Shown: positions 53,001 to 61,185 of the stretch, one piece after another
Numbering within the stretch: position 1 is the stretch's first letter
How the letters are laid out: the number at the start of each line of letters is the position of its first letter
Origin: Lachnospiraceae bacterium
GTDB lineage: Bacteria; Bacillota; Clostridia; Lachnospirales; Lachnospiraceae
DNA length: 64,000 nt
Reading direction: 5' to 3'
Assembly (NCBI GenBank): GCA_902363135.1
Contig: CABIZF010000002.1
Location: 248,001-312,000, forward strand
Notes under the pieces: model-generated
The model's input: only the letters and a program-made list of their open reading frames with translations
Database searches by the model: none
Told to the model about the DNA's origin: nothing
Made by a program: the position numbers and the translations under genes

Positions 53001-55248
53001 TACAGATGGCGTGATCCGATGTGAGCTGACAGTCGCTGATCAGGTGAAAAAGCAGCCATTTCAGCTTTTGAAGGTGTCAAATGATGGCAGTACAAATCCG
53101 CAGCCGCTTCCCGCAGCAGGATTCACTGCGTGGCTGCTTTCAGATCTGAGTAAGGATGCGGCCGGAAATTATGTGACGGAAGGAATTACGCCGGTCGTGC
53201 TCGGCAGTCAGGGCGAGACGGAGCTGTTTACGGATGACCGGGGGTATCTGTGTACGATCGCGTTGCCGTATGGTACCTATCTGTTCCGGGAGACGACGGT
53301 GCCGTCCCAGCACAGGCCAGTGAAGGACTTTACAGTCGTGATTTCCGAACATCATCCGAACGAACCGCAGCCATGGCGGATATTTATGGATGATCTGTTT
53401 ATGGTCCGGCTGAAAATCACGAAAAAGGATGCGCGGACGCAGGAGCCGATCCTGATTCCGGGCGCTGGCTTCCGTATCTGGGACAAGCAGAAGGAAAACT
53501 ATGTGGAGCAGGCAGCCTCCTATCCGGACAGTGAGCGGATCAGCGTTTTTTATACAAATGAGACGGGAAGCCTTACCATGCCGGAGAAGCTTGGACCGGG
53601 CAAGTACCGTCTGGAGGAGGCAGAAGCTCCGGAGGGATATGTGCTGTCGGAGGAAACGATTGAATTTATGATTTCTGATGACATGGCCTATCGGGTGGAT
53701 CCCATCAGCGGTGATCCGCTGATCGAGCTGGAAATGGCGGATGAACCTGTGGATGGAAGCATCGAAGTGTTGAAAACAGGAGAGAAGCTGACCGGGTTTG
53801 TGGATAACTTCTCCTATACGGCGCTCCCTCTGGAGAATATCACATTTTTCATCGTGGCGGATGAGGATATTCTGACGCCGGATGGGCAGAAGGATGCAGA
53901 GGGTAACCGCAGAGTGCTTTACAAAAAAGGTACAAAGGTGGCAGAGATCACGACAGACGAAGCGGGAAGCGGCAGTTTGGAACGTCTTCCGCTTGGCCTT
54001 TATCGACTTTTCGAGCAGAATACTCCGGATGCTTACCTGGAGGAGTCCGAAGGCGTGCAGGTATGTCTTGCATACGAGGGAGCGAAGCAGGCAGTCGTAC
54101 AGAAGCGGGCAGCGATCGAAAATATCCGCAGACGGTGGAAAATCGGTATCCGAAAAGTGGATAACGAGACAAAAAAGCCACTGGGCGGTGGAAAATTTGG
54201 TTTATATGCAGGGGAGATACTCTGTGATACGAAGGGAAATGTGCTCTGCGGGAAGGATCAGCAGATAGCGGCTGCGGTATCAGATGCGAATGGCGAAGCG
54301 GTATTTGACGCAGATCTGCCACTTGGGATTTATTATGTGAAAGAGCTGGAGGCTCCGGCGGGCTATGTAAAGGACGAAACGCCGATGAAAATTGATCTTG
54401 GAGCCGGTATACCGGAAAAAGTGGCAGCACAGATCAGTGAAAGAGAAGAGCTGGAGCTGACCGTGGATCCGGATGGAAGCAATGTTATGTACCTGACCGT
54501 TTCTGATATACAGACGACGGTAGAGATATCGAAGCAGGATGTGACAGACTGCGCAGAAATTCCGGGGGCGAAGCTGACGGTGTTTGATGAGCAGGAGCAT
54601 ATCGTTGATACATGGACATCCGGGGAGAAGCCACACAGTATCCGGGGACTGGAGCCCGGCCATGCGTATATCTTACGGGAGGAGACGGCACCGTTTGGCT
54701 ATGTAGTCGCAGAGGATGTGACGTTTACGGTCGAGAATACCGGAGAAGTGCAGCCGGTGCATATGTTTGATAAACATGCCATGGGACAGCTTCGAATCGA
54801 AAAACGTGACAAAAAGACAGATCAGCTGCTGGAAGGTGCTCATTTTGAACTGCGGGATGAAGATGGCAGCGTACTGGAGGAGCTGGTGACAGACAAAAAC
54901 GGAGAAGCAGTCAGCAGCGTACTGGAGATCGCGACATTCGCAAACGGGCGGGCCGGGAAGGAAAAGACGTATACCCTTGTGGAGACAAAAGCACCGGCAG
55001 GTTATCAGAAGGACGATCAGGAATATAAGGTCCGTTTTGCATATGAGGATGATCATACGGAGGTTGTGAAGGTGCGGCAGAAGGTTCAGAATGTAAAGGA
55101 GTCAGATCACGCGACACCGCCGAAGACCGGAGATGGGACGCCGCTTGGAGAATGGCTGCTCGTGCTGCTTCTTTCAGCCGGGATTTTTGCCACAGGTGTT
55201 GGATTGGCTTTGCGTCGGAAAAGCTGGATGCAAAAGCATATAGAATAA
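50065..55248 (+). CDS. Thioester-domain (TQXA) adhesin with SpaA repeats and sorting signal
   Basis: The 1727-residue protein is predicted to be secreted and wall-anchored. Signal peptide: MKKKTLMRG, hydrophobic core, cleavage near AYVNAAEQ-like VNAA at about 34. Residues 60-235 are acidic and repetitive (20-residue unit EKMTSESDETGKMESESDA). The thioester domain follows (about 265-400), with Cys293 in AAYCVYNT and Gln351 in YITQIAVH, the pair that forms the internal thioester used to bind host or other surfaces covalently. Ten or so SpaA/Cna_B-like domains run from about 545 to 1670, each ending in ApAGY-type strands. The end has PPKTGDGTP, a hydrophobic helix and RRKSW. AAAGGGAAG precedes the ATG. 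No pilin or sortase gene is adjacent. Confidence 0.92.
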   Translation: MKKKTLMRGLAGMLAAGMLAAGMLCLMSVTSYVNAAEQGYVQTTERSAEFYGVNAETQDLDITTNETDSLEIADTGKHASGGSDADKSAESELDKMPQESERTNHADEIPDENGQVGCADANEKDAECADATEKMTSESDETGKMEPESDATEKMTSESDETGKMESESDAAEKMTSESDETGKMESESDVAEKMTSGSDETGKEESESDASEEMESEPDTEKESEETLPDFYEYWQDGPMRRLGMSGMRRAGNPTVKRDESLILHYLDFPCYFKYVTNHGMSTGGKTVAAYCVYNTREAPENEAYKPSGDGPFSKEITYCLYNGCRYRGSTAYNSRYSAGDWKKDYYITQIAVHIINCQQGRETSIEKKLKKSMDTKVYNLAYKMVEDAYADTTQVSADNNQTMEVTCSISPTTQDTWVQQADGTWRTQAEFVCTSNLPGRIIDAALMPEGTLPDGVSIAKKEEGDLLSPFWFTATDEAYRKLSRERTEIKATLEVSCEEYGGWWYVPVNSSVKRQYVTYLSMDETTMVHPEARTVTASAYTPYFGVSLRKKDARDQAGVADAVYGLYADEACSMLVAQFPKTGSDGTAELKDLELTQDVYYVKEQSAPAGYCVDERAYPVQVSAQAEVQLELVDQVQMTQLQIKKEGELLTGADIRDDGVTFRYEVRALSGAVFDLYAADTIKNERGVAVYGKDALVEGGLTTGADGYAISGRLYPGSYYLIEKSAPSHMVSDGTKIPVELKTEDQRKEVTVTPVTVRNRRQRLSLQVNKKDSETKNGVAAAAFGVFAQEEIRDWNGDVLIQPQTLLGTAHSDENGLAAFQADLPCGYRYFVRELTAPVGYQLNKAWKYEFSFEDHPELEAQEMTAECMEERLRASLRLQKVDMETAEVLPQGDASLEGAKYGLFARRDIVHPDGKSGVIYRAGDQVTVLTTDGSGRAGATDLYPGLYYVKELEAPAGYVRDETEYEVKLAADQEVDTDGVIRCELTVADQVKKQPFQLLKVSNDGSTNPQPLPAAGFTAWLLSDLSKDAAGNYVTEGITPVVLGSQGETELFTDDRGYLCTIALPYGTYLFRETTVPSQHRPVKDFTVVISEHHPNEPQPWRIFMDDLFMVRLKITKKDARTQEPILIPGAGFRIWDKQKENYVEQAASYPDSERISVFYTNETGSLTMPEKLGPGKYRLEEAEAPEGYVLSEETIEFMISDDMAYRVDPISGDPLIELEMADEPVDGSIEVLKTGEKLTGFVDNFSYTALPLENITFFIVADEDILTPDGQKDAEGNRRVLYKKGTKVAEITTDEAGSGSLERLPLGLYRLFEQNTPDAYLEESEGVQVCLAYEGAKQAVVQKRAAIENIRRRWKIGIRKVDNETKKPLGGGKFGLYAGEILCDTKGNVLCGKDQQIAAAVSDANGEAVFDADLPLGIYYVKELEAPAGYVKDETPMKIDLGAGIPEKVAAQISEREELELTVDPDGSNVMYLTVSDIQTTVEISKQDVTDCAEIPGAKLTVFDEQEHIVDTWTSGEKPHSIRGLEPGHAYILREETAPFGYVVAEDVTFTVENTGEVQPVHMFDKHAMGQLRIEKRDKKTDQLLEGAHFELRDEDGSVLEELVTDKNGEAVSSVLEIATFANGRAGKEKTYTLVETKAPAGYQKDDQEYKVRFAYEDDHTEVVKVRQKVQNVKESDHATPPKTGDGTPLGEWLLVLLLSAGIFATGVGLALRRKSWMQKHIE
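50455..50715 (+). repeat. 60-bp in-frame tandem repeats
   Basis: GAGAAAATGACRTCAGRATCAGATGAGACCGGG recurs with an exact 60-base period from about 50460, 50520, 50580 and 50640. The units encode an acidic Glu/Ser-rich stalk and differ at few positions. Confidence 0.88.
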
Positions 55249-55321
55249 GCATTTCGCCGCGGAAGGTGCGCAGAGCACGAAGCGGGGTGCTTTACAATCG
55301 GAAATGAGGAAGGTGGAGAAG

Positions 55322-55363
55322 CGGGACTGTGCTCGGGTTTTGAGTGACAGTCCCTTCTTCTTG
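55322..55363 (+). terminator. Terminator after the thioester adhesin gene
   Basis: GGGACTGT pairs with ACAGTCCC around a 14-base loop, followed by TTCTTCTT. Confidence 0.72.
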
Positions 55364-55400
55364 TGGTATAGTATAAGGAGAGGATGAACGCAGATAAGCA

Positions 55401-55532
55401 TTCCCCCGCAATTCTGCAAACATTCGAAATCCGCTGATTTACTACGTAAATCGCTATTTTCTCATGTTTGACGGATCCCAAGTTCAAAAGCCTTATCATG
55501 CAAGCATGAACGGCTTTTTGACCCTGGCATCA
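55401..55532 (-). repeat. Truncated family A hairpin plus family E-like segment
   Basis: Starts with a half family A unit (CCCCCGCAATTCTGC), then follows 40629-40731 almost base for base, ending in AAAAGCC..CATGCAAGCATG..GGCTTTTTGACC and CTGGCATCAT. The two copies differ at only a handful of sites. Confidence 0.8.
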
Positions 55533-55552
55533 TTGTATTAAGGTTAAAAGAT

Positions 55553-55712
55553 GCCTTACGGATTGTTCCGTACTTCGTACTCCCACAATCCTGCCCAATA
55601 TTCGCATATCATGGAGCTTGCGCTCCACTTTTATGCTCATATCGGGGCGGGTCATTAAGCCATAAAACCACTCCTGTGCAAGCACATCGTGGTTTCAGGC
55701 TTTTGACCCTGG
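55553..55712 (-). repeat. Variant family A hairpin and trailing hairpins
   Basis: Core 55560-55591 reads GGATTGTTCC-GTAC-TTC-GTAC-TCCCACAATCC: the same frame as other family A copies with a wholly different apical stem. Further hairpins follow (TGGAGC-TTG-CGCTCCA near 55613; AACCACTCCTGTGCAAGCACATCGTGGTT type near 55667), ending in GGCTTTTGACCCTGGCATCAT just before the alarmone synthetase gene. Confidence 0.65.
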
Positions 55713-55737
55713 CATCATTATATTGGAGGGTAAGGAA

Positions 55738-56400
55738 TTGGAGACAGGAATTAAAGGTACAGACATATATCGTTATATAGAACTGCTGGAGACCGGGAAA
55801 AAGTTTATGAAGATGATGAATAAGTACCGGTGCGCAATCATGGAGGTGGAGACGAAGCTGAAGGTGCTCAATGCAGAATTTTCACTTCAGTATGACCGCA
55901 ATCCGTTTGAGTCGATAGAGAGTCGCTTAAAAAGTCCGGAGAGTATTATGGAGAAGCTGGTGCGCAGGGGCTATGAGTTTCACGAGGAAGATCTGGAACG
56001 CACGATTGAGGAAAATCTTTACGATGTGGCCGGAATCCGGGTAGTCTGCGCATTTCAGGAGGACATTTATCATTTATCGGATCTTCTGATTAAGCAGGAC
56101 GACATTCGGCTCATCCGCACGAAGGATTACATCAAGAACCCGAAGCCGAACGGCTACCGCAGTCTGCATCAGATTCTGGAGGTTCCGGTATTTTTAAAAG
56201 AGGGAAAGACCTTTGTGAAGGTCGAGGTACAGTTCCGCACCATTGCAATGGATTTCTGGGCAAGTGTGGATCATAAGCTGCGTTATAAGAAGGATGTAAA
56301 AAATGAGGAGGTCATCACCGAGCGACTCCGCGTCTGTGCGGAAGCCATCTCCGCTCTGGATGAAGAAATGCAGAATATCCGGAACATGATAGAGGCATAA
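55738..56400 (+). CDS. Small alarmone synthetase (RelA/SpoT domain, RelQ-like)
   Basis: This 220-residue cytoplasmic protein is predicted to make (p)ppGpp from ATP and GTP or GDP. The RelA_SpoT synthetase domain spans about 40-175. YDVAGIRVVC near 95-104 has the conserved D-x-x-G-x-R, KDYIKNPKPNGYRSLHQ near 128-144 has the substrate-binding K-x-N-GYrSlH signature, and VEVQFRTIAMDFWASVDHKLRYK near 162-184 has the catalytic E-x-Q. No hydrolase, TGS or ACT domains are present, so it is a stand-alone synthetase. It starts with TTG seven bases behind GGAGGG; an earlier TTG overlaps that site and is less likely. Confidence 0.93.
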   Translation: METGIKGTDIYRYIELLETGKKFMKMMNKYRCAIMEVETKLKVLNAEFSLQYDRNPFESIESRLKSPESIMEKLVRRGYEFHEEDLERTIEENLYDVAGIRVVCAFQEDIYHLSDLLIKQDDIRLIRTKDYIKNPKPNGYRSLHQILEVPVFLKEGKTFVKVEVQFRTIAMDFWASVDHKLRYKKDVKNEEVITERLRVCAEAISALDEEMQNIRNMIEA

Positions 56401-56466
56401 AACTCTTTTCTTCATTTAAAGAGTGTGATAGAATGAACCCTAACAGTTCCGCACAAGGCAGCCTGG

Positions 56467-56812
56467 CTCAGCTAGGTGGAGGCAAATTTATTTGCCGGAG
56501 GCTGTGTGAGCCAGGCTGAGAGGGGCGGGACGCCCCTCAGCCACAGACAGAAGCTACCGGGTGAGGTAGCGGATAGCTTGCGAAGCAAGCGGGTCTGTGG
56601 CTTGTGCGGAACGTCCGGAATAGAAAACGTAGGCAGCCCCTCTCAGCCAGGTGGAGGCAAATTTATTTGCCGGAGGCTGTGTGAGCCAGGCTGAGAGGGG
56701 CGGGACGCCCCTCAGCCACAGACAGAAGCTACCGGGTGAGGTAGCGGATCGCTTGCGAAGCAAGCGGGTCTGTGGCTTGTGCGGAACGTCCGGAATAGAA
56801 AACATAGGCAGC
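56467..56812 (+). repeat. Family C: 175-bp tandem structured repeat, two units
   Basis: Units 56467-56641 and 56642-56812 differ at about four bases. Each contains GGCAAA-TTTA-TTTGCC-like, GAGGGGCG-GGA-CGCCCCTC, GCTACC-GGGTGA-GGTAGC and GCTTGC-GAA-GCAAGC hairpins. The last two are enclosed by GCCACAGAC/GTCTGTGGC, a three-way junction. Small open frames within (72-79 codons) exist only because the unit lacks stops. A diverged half unit lies at 60821. Nothing else is seen in 56401-56853. Confidence 0.9.
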
Positions 56813-56853
56813 TACCCACCCACAATACACAAAACAGGAAGGTTGACGACGAG

Positions 56854-58920
56854 ATGGATCATGATATATCAAAAAATAAATCTCAGATGAAGTACAGTGG
56901 TAAGCTGATGCGTCACTGGTACTGGTGTATTTTTCTGACGCTGATGCTGCTCGTGCTGACGGCAGTGGTACTTTATATTAATACATTAGCCGGAGTAATT
57001 GTCGGAGGCTTTACGGTGATGGTATACCTGACCATCCTTGGCCTGGATGTGTATTACCGGCCCAAGGTGCTTGCAGAGCTGCTGGATTTTTCACGGAAAT
57101 ACAGTGAGATTGAGCGGGACATGCTGAAGGAATTCGTCGTTCCGTACAGTCTTGTTCAGGCGGACGGAAAGATTCTGCGCATGAACGATGCGATGTGTCA
57201 GCTGACCGGAAAGAGCGACAGCTATCACGGAAATATTTCTGCCGTTTTTTCGCAGCTGAACTCAGCACATTTTCCGCTGGATTCAGAGGAACGTGAGGTT
57301 GAGATCGAGCATGCAGGGCGAAGGTACCGCGTGTGCATGAAGCGGATCCCGTTTGAAGAGTTGATTGACGACAGTGCAGTGGTGGAGCGGATTTCCGGTT
57401 CCTGTTTCGCAGTAGCGCTGTGCCTGTTTGACATTACAGAGCTTTCCGAGTATAAGAAAGAGACTTACGAACAGAATCCGGTAGTCGGGCTTTTGTATAT
57501 GGATAATTACGATGAGGTGATGGAGAGCGTAGAGGAAGTGCGTAGATCCATGCTGGAAGCGCTCGTGGATCGACGGATTACGAAGTATGTTGCGACGGCG
57601 GACGGGCTGATTAAGAAGCTGGAAAAGGATAAGTACCTGCTCGTTATCAACCGCAAGAGCCTGGACACGATGGAAGAGGATCGCTTTTCAGTGCTGGAGG
57701 ACGTCAAGACGGTGAACATCGGAAATTCCATTGCAGTGACGGTCAGCATCGGAATCGGTATGAACTGTGGCGGATATGCACAGAATTATGAGGCGGCCCG
57801 TGTGGCGATGGAGATGGCGCTGGCGCGGGGCGGCGACCAGACCGTTGTGAAAGACTATGACAAGATGGCATTTTTCGGTGGAAAGACACAACATTCCGAG
57901 AAAAATACCAGAGTACGGGCGCGTGTAAAGTCGCAGGCGTTGCGTGAAATGATTGCTTCACGGGAACGCGTGATTGTCATGGGGCATCAGATGACGGATA
58001 TTGATTCCTTAGGTGCCTGTGTCGGTGTTTGCCGCGCAGCAATGCAGGTCGATAAACCGGCGTATATTGTGCTCGGTGAGATCAACAGCAGTATCCGCCC
58101 GTGGGTCAACATGCTGAAGTCCAGCGATGAGGCTTATGAGAACATTTTCATTACGCATGAGAAGGCAATCGAGCTGACGAATCAGAATACGGTCGTGGTC
58201 GTAGTTGATACGAACCGTCCGGGCATCGTAGAGTGCGAGGAGATTCTGTATCTGACGAAGACGATCGTTGTGCTGGATCATCATCGGCAAGGGACGGAGA
58301 AGATAGAGAATGCTTCGCTGTCCTATATTGAGCCGTCGGCATCCTCAGCCTGTGAGATGATTTCCGAGATCCTGCAGTACTACGACGATGAGACGAAGCT
58401 CAAGCCGTATGAGGCGGACTGCATGTATGCCGGTATCATCATCGATACGAACAATTTTGTGGCAAAGACCGGAATGCGAACATTTGAGGCGGCAGCATTT
58501 TTAAGAAGATATGGTGCGGATGTAACGCGCGTGCGCAAGGCCTTCCGCAGTGATATGGAGACTTACAAGGCCAGGGCGGAGGCAGTCCGGCATGCAGAGG
58601 CATTTATGGGCTGCTATGCGATCAGCAACTGTCCGAGCGAAGGTCTGGAGAGTCCGACCGTGGTCGGCGCGCAGGCAGCAAATGAGCTGCTGAATATTGT
58701 TGGTGTAAAGGCTTCCTTTGTGCTGACCGAATATGAAGGGAAGGTTTATATCAGCGCCCGTGCGATTGATGAGGTAAATGTTCAGATCATTATGGAGCGC
58801 CTTGGCGGCGGAGGCCATATGAATATTGCCGGTGCACAGCTGAAGGATACCGATCTGGAGGGCGCAAGGGTGAAGCTGAAAGAAGTACTGACACAGATGA
58901 CGAAAGAAGGAGCGATTTAA
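56854..58920 (+). CDS. gdpP: Cyclic-di-AMP phosphodiesterase GdpP
   Basis: This 688-residue membrane protein degrades c-di-AMP. Two membrane helices at about 20-60 are followed by a PAS-like domain (about 85-175), a degenerate GGDEF domain (about 185-340, with GGDQ at 326-329 where GGDEF would be), and a DHH/DHHA1 catalytic half (about 375-680). Catalytic motifs: [12 protein letters not shown] near 371-382, [18 protein letters not shown] with DHH at 475-477, and [12 protein letters not shown] near the end. The start MDHDIS has a weak site; a later ATG at MKYSGK is an alternative. rplI begins two bases after the stop, a conserved pairing. Confidence 0.95.
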   Translation: MDHDISKNKSQMKYSGKLMRHWYWCIFLTLMLLVLTAVVLYINTLAGVIVGGFTVMVYLTILGLDVYYRPKVLAELLDFSRKYSEIERDMLKEFVVPYSLVQADGKILRMNDAMCQLTGKSDSYHGNISAVFSQLNSAHFPLDSEEREVEIEHAGRRYRVCMKRIPFEELIDDSAVVERISGSCFAVALCLFDITELSEYKKETYEQNPVVGLLYMDNYDEVMESVEEVRRSMLEALVDRRITKYVATADGLIKKLEKDKYLLVINRKSLDTMEEDRFSVLEDVKTVNIGNSIAVTVSIGIGMNCGGYAQNYEAARVAMEMALARGGDQTVVKDYDKMAFFGGKTQHSEKNTRVRARVKSQALREMIASRERVIVMGHQMTDIDSLGACVGVCRAAMQVDKPAYIVLGEINSSIRPWVNMLKSSDEAYENIFITHEKAIELTNQNTVVVVVDTNRPGIVECEEILYLTKTIVVLDHHRQGTEKIENASLSYIEPSASSACEMISEILQYYDDETKLKPYEADCMYAGIIIDTNNFVAKTGMRTFEAAAFLRRYGADVTRVRKAFRSDMETYKARAEAVRHAEAFMGCYAISNCPSEGLESPTVVGAQAANELLNIVGVKASFVLTEYEGKVYISARAIDEVNVQIIMERLGGGGHMNIAGAQLKDTDLEGARVKLKEVLTQMTKEGAI

Positions 58921-58922
58921 TT

Positions 58923-59369
58923 ATGAAGGTTATTTTATTACAGGATGTAAAGGCACTTGGAAAAAAGGGCGAAGTTGTAAATGTCAGCGACGGATATGCA
59001 AGAAATATGCTTCTGAAAAAGGGGATTGGTAAAGAGGCAAACGGCCAGAACATCAATGACCTGAAGCTGCAGAAGGCCAATGAAGAGAAGATCGCAAAGG
59101 AAAATTTGGAGGCAGCAAAAAAGCTGGCCGAGGAGATGAAGGATAAAGAGATCAGGGTTTCCGTCAAGGCAGGCGAAGGCGGACGGGTATTCGGATCCGT
59201 ATCGACGAAAGAGATCGCAGAGGAGATCAAAAAGCAGCTTGGCTATGAGATCGATAAGAAAAAGATTTTACTGGATGCACCGGTGAAGGCACTTGGGTAC
59301 ACCGAGATCGGTATCAAACTGCACACCAAAGTGACAGCGAAGATGCGGGTACATGTGGTAGAGGGATAA
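58923..59369 (+). CDS. rplI: 50S ribosomal protein L9
   Basis: L9 binds 23S rRNA and reaches out from the L1 side of the ribosome. The 148-residue protein shows the N-terminal signature [18 protein letters not shown] and [11 protein letters not shown] near 22-32, a long connecting helix (about 40-75, Lys/Glu-rich), and the C-terminal domain with [12 protein letters not shown] and [14 protein letters not shown]. The start lies two bases after gdpP, so the genes are coupled. Confidence 0.97.
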   Translation: MKVILLQDVKALGKKGEVVNVSDGYARNMLLKKGIGKEANGQNINDLKLQKANEEKIAKENLEAAKKLAEEMKDKEIRVSVKAGEGGRVFGSVSTKEIAEEIKKQLGYEIDKKKILLDAPVKALGYTEIGIKLHTKVTAKMRVHVVEG

Positions 59370-59382
59370 GCAGCAACACGGA

Positions 59383-59426
59383 ATAACCAGACTTTGCAGG
59401 GTACTGCGCAGTCTGGTTATATTTTA
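59383..59426 (+). terminator. Terminator or attenuator between rplI and dnaB
   Basis: ATAACCAGACT pairs perfectly with AGTCTGGTTAT around 16 bases, followed by ATTTTA. The weak T run suggests partial read-through into dnaB. Confidence 0.65.
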
Positions 59427-59483
59427 CGGCGGAGATCATAACAAAACGGAGCAGATTTCCGCTTGTTCAGGAGGAAATAGATT

Positions 59484-60812
59484 GTGGCAGATGAATTACT
59501 GAAACGGGTCATGCCAAACAATGTGGAAGCAGAGCAGTCGGTCATCGGCGCGATGCTGATGGACCGGGATGCGATCACGATTGCTTCGGAGATTCTGACG
59601 GTAGATGATTTTTACCAGAAGCAGTACGGGATTTTGTTTGAAGCGATGGTGGAACTGTATACCGAGAATGTTCCGGTCGATCTGATCACCCTGCAAAACC
59701 GGCTGAAGGAGAAGGATGTGCCGCCGGAGATCAGCAGTCTGGAATTTGTCCGGGATATGATTACGAAGGTTCCGACCTCTGTCAATGTAGGGACTTATGC
59801 GAAAATTGTGTCGGAGAAGGCAGCCCTGCGCAGACTGATCCGGGTAAATGAGGAAATCGCCTCGGCGTGCTATGCGGGAAAAGACAGCGTAGAGGAGATC
59901 ATGGAGGACACGGAGAAGAAAATTTTCCAAGTGCTACAGCGAAAGACAAATGATGAATTTGTTCCGATCAAGGACGTGGTGCTCAATGCGCTGGATAAGA
60001 TTGAGGCGGCCAGCCGGATGAAGGGAAGCGTTACCGGAATGCCGACCGGCTTTATCGATCTGGATTACAAAACATCCGGCTTCCAGCCGTCGGATCTGAT
60101 TCTGATCGCAGCCCGTCCTTCTATGGGAAAGACGGCATTCGTGTTGAATATTGCAGAATATATGGCGTTCCGCAGCAATGAGACAGTCGCGATCTTCAGC
60201 CTCGAGATGTCCAAGGAGCAGCTCGTAAACCGTCTGTTTGCGCTGGAATCCAGGGTGGATTCCCAGATCCTCCGTACCGGAAATTTGAGTGACAATGACT
60301 GGTCCAGCCTGATCGAGGCAGCCGGTGTGATCGGCCGGTCGAATCTGATCATTGATGACACGCCTGGTATTTCTGTCTCAGAGCTTCGCAGCAAATGCAG
60401 AAAATACAAGCTGGAGCACAATCTCGGCATTATCATGATCGACTACCTGCAGCTGATGCAGGGCAGCCGCAAATCGGAATCCCGCCAGCAGGAAATTTCG
60501 GATATTTCCCGGTCGTTAAAGGAGATCGCGCGTGAGCTGCAGGTGCCGGTGGTAGCACTGTCTCAGTTGTCCCGTGCGGTCGAGCAGCGTCCGGATCACC
60601 GGCCGATGCTTTCTGACCTGCGTGAGTCCGGGGCGATCGAGCAGGACGCGGACGTCGTCATGTTTCTGTACCGCGATGACTACTACAATCACGACACCGA
60701 GAAAAAAGACGTGGCTGAAGTCATCATCGCCAAGCAGAGAAACGGCCCGATCGGAACCGTAGAGCTGGCATGGCTCCCACGCTACACCAAGTTCGCAAAT
60801 ATGAAGAAATAA
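59484..60812 (+). CDS. dnaB: Replicative DNA helicase
   Basis: DnaB is the hexameric helicase that unwinds DNA at the replication fork. The 442-residue protein has the N-terminal DnaB domain (about 7-110; NNVEAEQSVIGAMLMD) and a RecA-like domain from about 175. Walker A lies at about 211-217 (RPSMGKT), Walker B in GIIMIDYLQLM near 313-323, and the arginine-finger region near ISRSLKEIARELQVPVVALSQLSRAVEQR. No intein is present. GTG start with AGGAGG eight bases upstream. Gene order gdpP-rplI-dnaB is conserved in Firmicutes. Confidence 0.96.
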   Translation: MADELLKRVMPNNVEAEQSVIGAMLMDRDAITIASEILTVDDFYQKQYGILFEAMVELYTENVPVDLITLQNRLKEKDVPPEISSLEFVRDMITKVPTSVNVGTYAKIVSEKAALRRLIRVNEEIASACYAGKDSVEEIMEDTEKKIFQVLQRKTNDEFVPIKDVVLNALDKIEAASRMKGSVTGMPTGFIDLDYKTSGFQPSDLILIAARPSMGKTAFVLNIAEYMAFRSNETVAIFSLEMSKEQLVNRLFALESRVDSQILRTGNLSDNDWSSLIEAAGVIGRSNLIIDDTPGISVSELRSKCRKYKLEHNLGIIMIDYLQLMQGSRKSESRQQEISDISRSLKEIARELQVPVVALSQLSRAVEQRPDHRPMLSDLRESGAIEQDADVVMFLYRDDYYNHDTEKKDVAEVIIAKQRNGPIGTVELAWLPRYTKFANMKK

Positions 60813-60820
60813 CAGTTTTG

Positions 60821-60885
60821 AGCTGCTTTAGCAGCGGATAGTTTGCAACGCAAACGGATCTGTGGCCTGCTCAGAACGTCCGCAG
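60821..60885 (+). repeat. Diverged family C half unit
   Basis: GCTGC-TTTA-GCAGC, GGATA, GTTTGC-AAC-GCAAAC, then GGATCTGTGGC and GAACGTCCG. The order and linkers match the 3' half of the units at 56467, while both hairpin stems have changed on both arms. Confidence 0.72.
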
Positions 60886-61053
60886 TCAAAGCGGATATTC
60901 GCAATCCACTTCGCTACTTGCTCATAACCGAATAGCTGCTTCGCAGCTTATCAGGAGTGGCTTGTACCACTCCTGATACAAGCAAGTCCCAACCCACTGC
61001 TTATTGCTTTGCGCAATTGAATCAGTGGGTTGGGACTTGCTTGATTCGGTTAA
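60886..61053 (+). repeat. Family B element, full copy
   Basis: Same order as 46822. Here the last arm is a near-perfect 20-bp stem (AAGCAAGTCCCAACCCACTG with CAGTGGGTTGGGACTTGCTT), longer than in the other copies. Confidence 0.88.
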
Positions 61054-61098
61054 AAAACGTATAACAGTTCTACTTTCCCTCTCCCCTGCATATACATG

Positions 61099-61137
61099 TA
61101 TCATAGGGGTCAAAATACCTTTTGACCACAACATCAT
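61099..61137. repeat. Hairpin family F copy
   Basis: ATCATAGGGGTCAAAATACCTTTTGACC followed by ACAACATCAT matches 48229-48262 and 2454-2491. It lies 50 bases before the MerR-like gene. Confidence 0.7.
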
Positions 61138-61185
61138 CAAATGATGATGTCATAAGATACCGGATGGAAAAAGGGGAGAGGACTT

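Noticed and set aside
56476..56890. Two similar plus-strand frames of 72 and 79 codons
   Set aside because: They exist only because the 175-base family C unit happens to be open in one frame; near-identical peptides follow from duplication and the second runs into the gdpP start.
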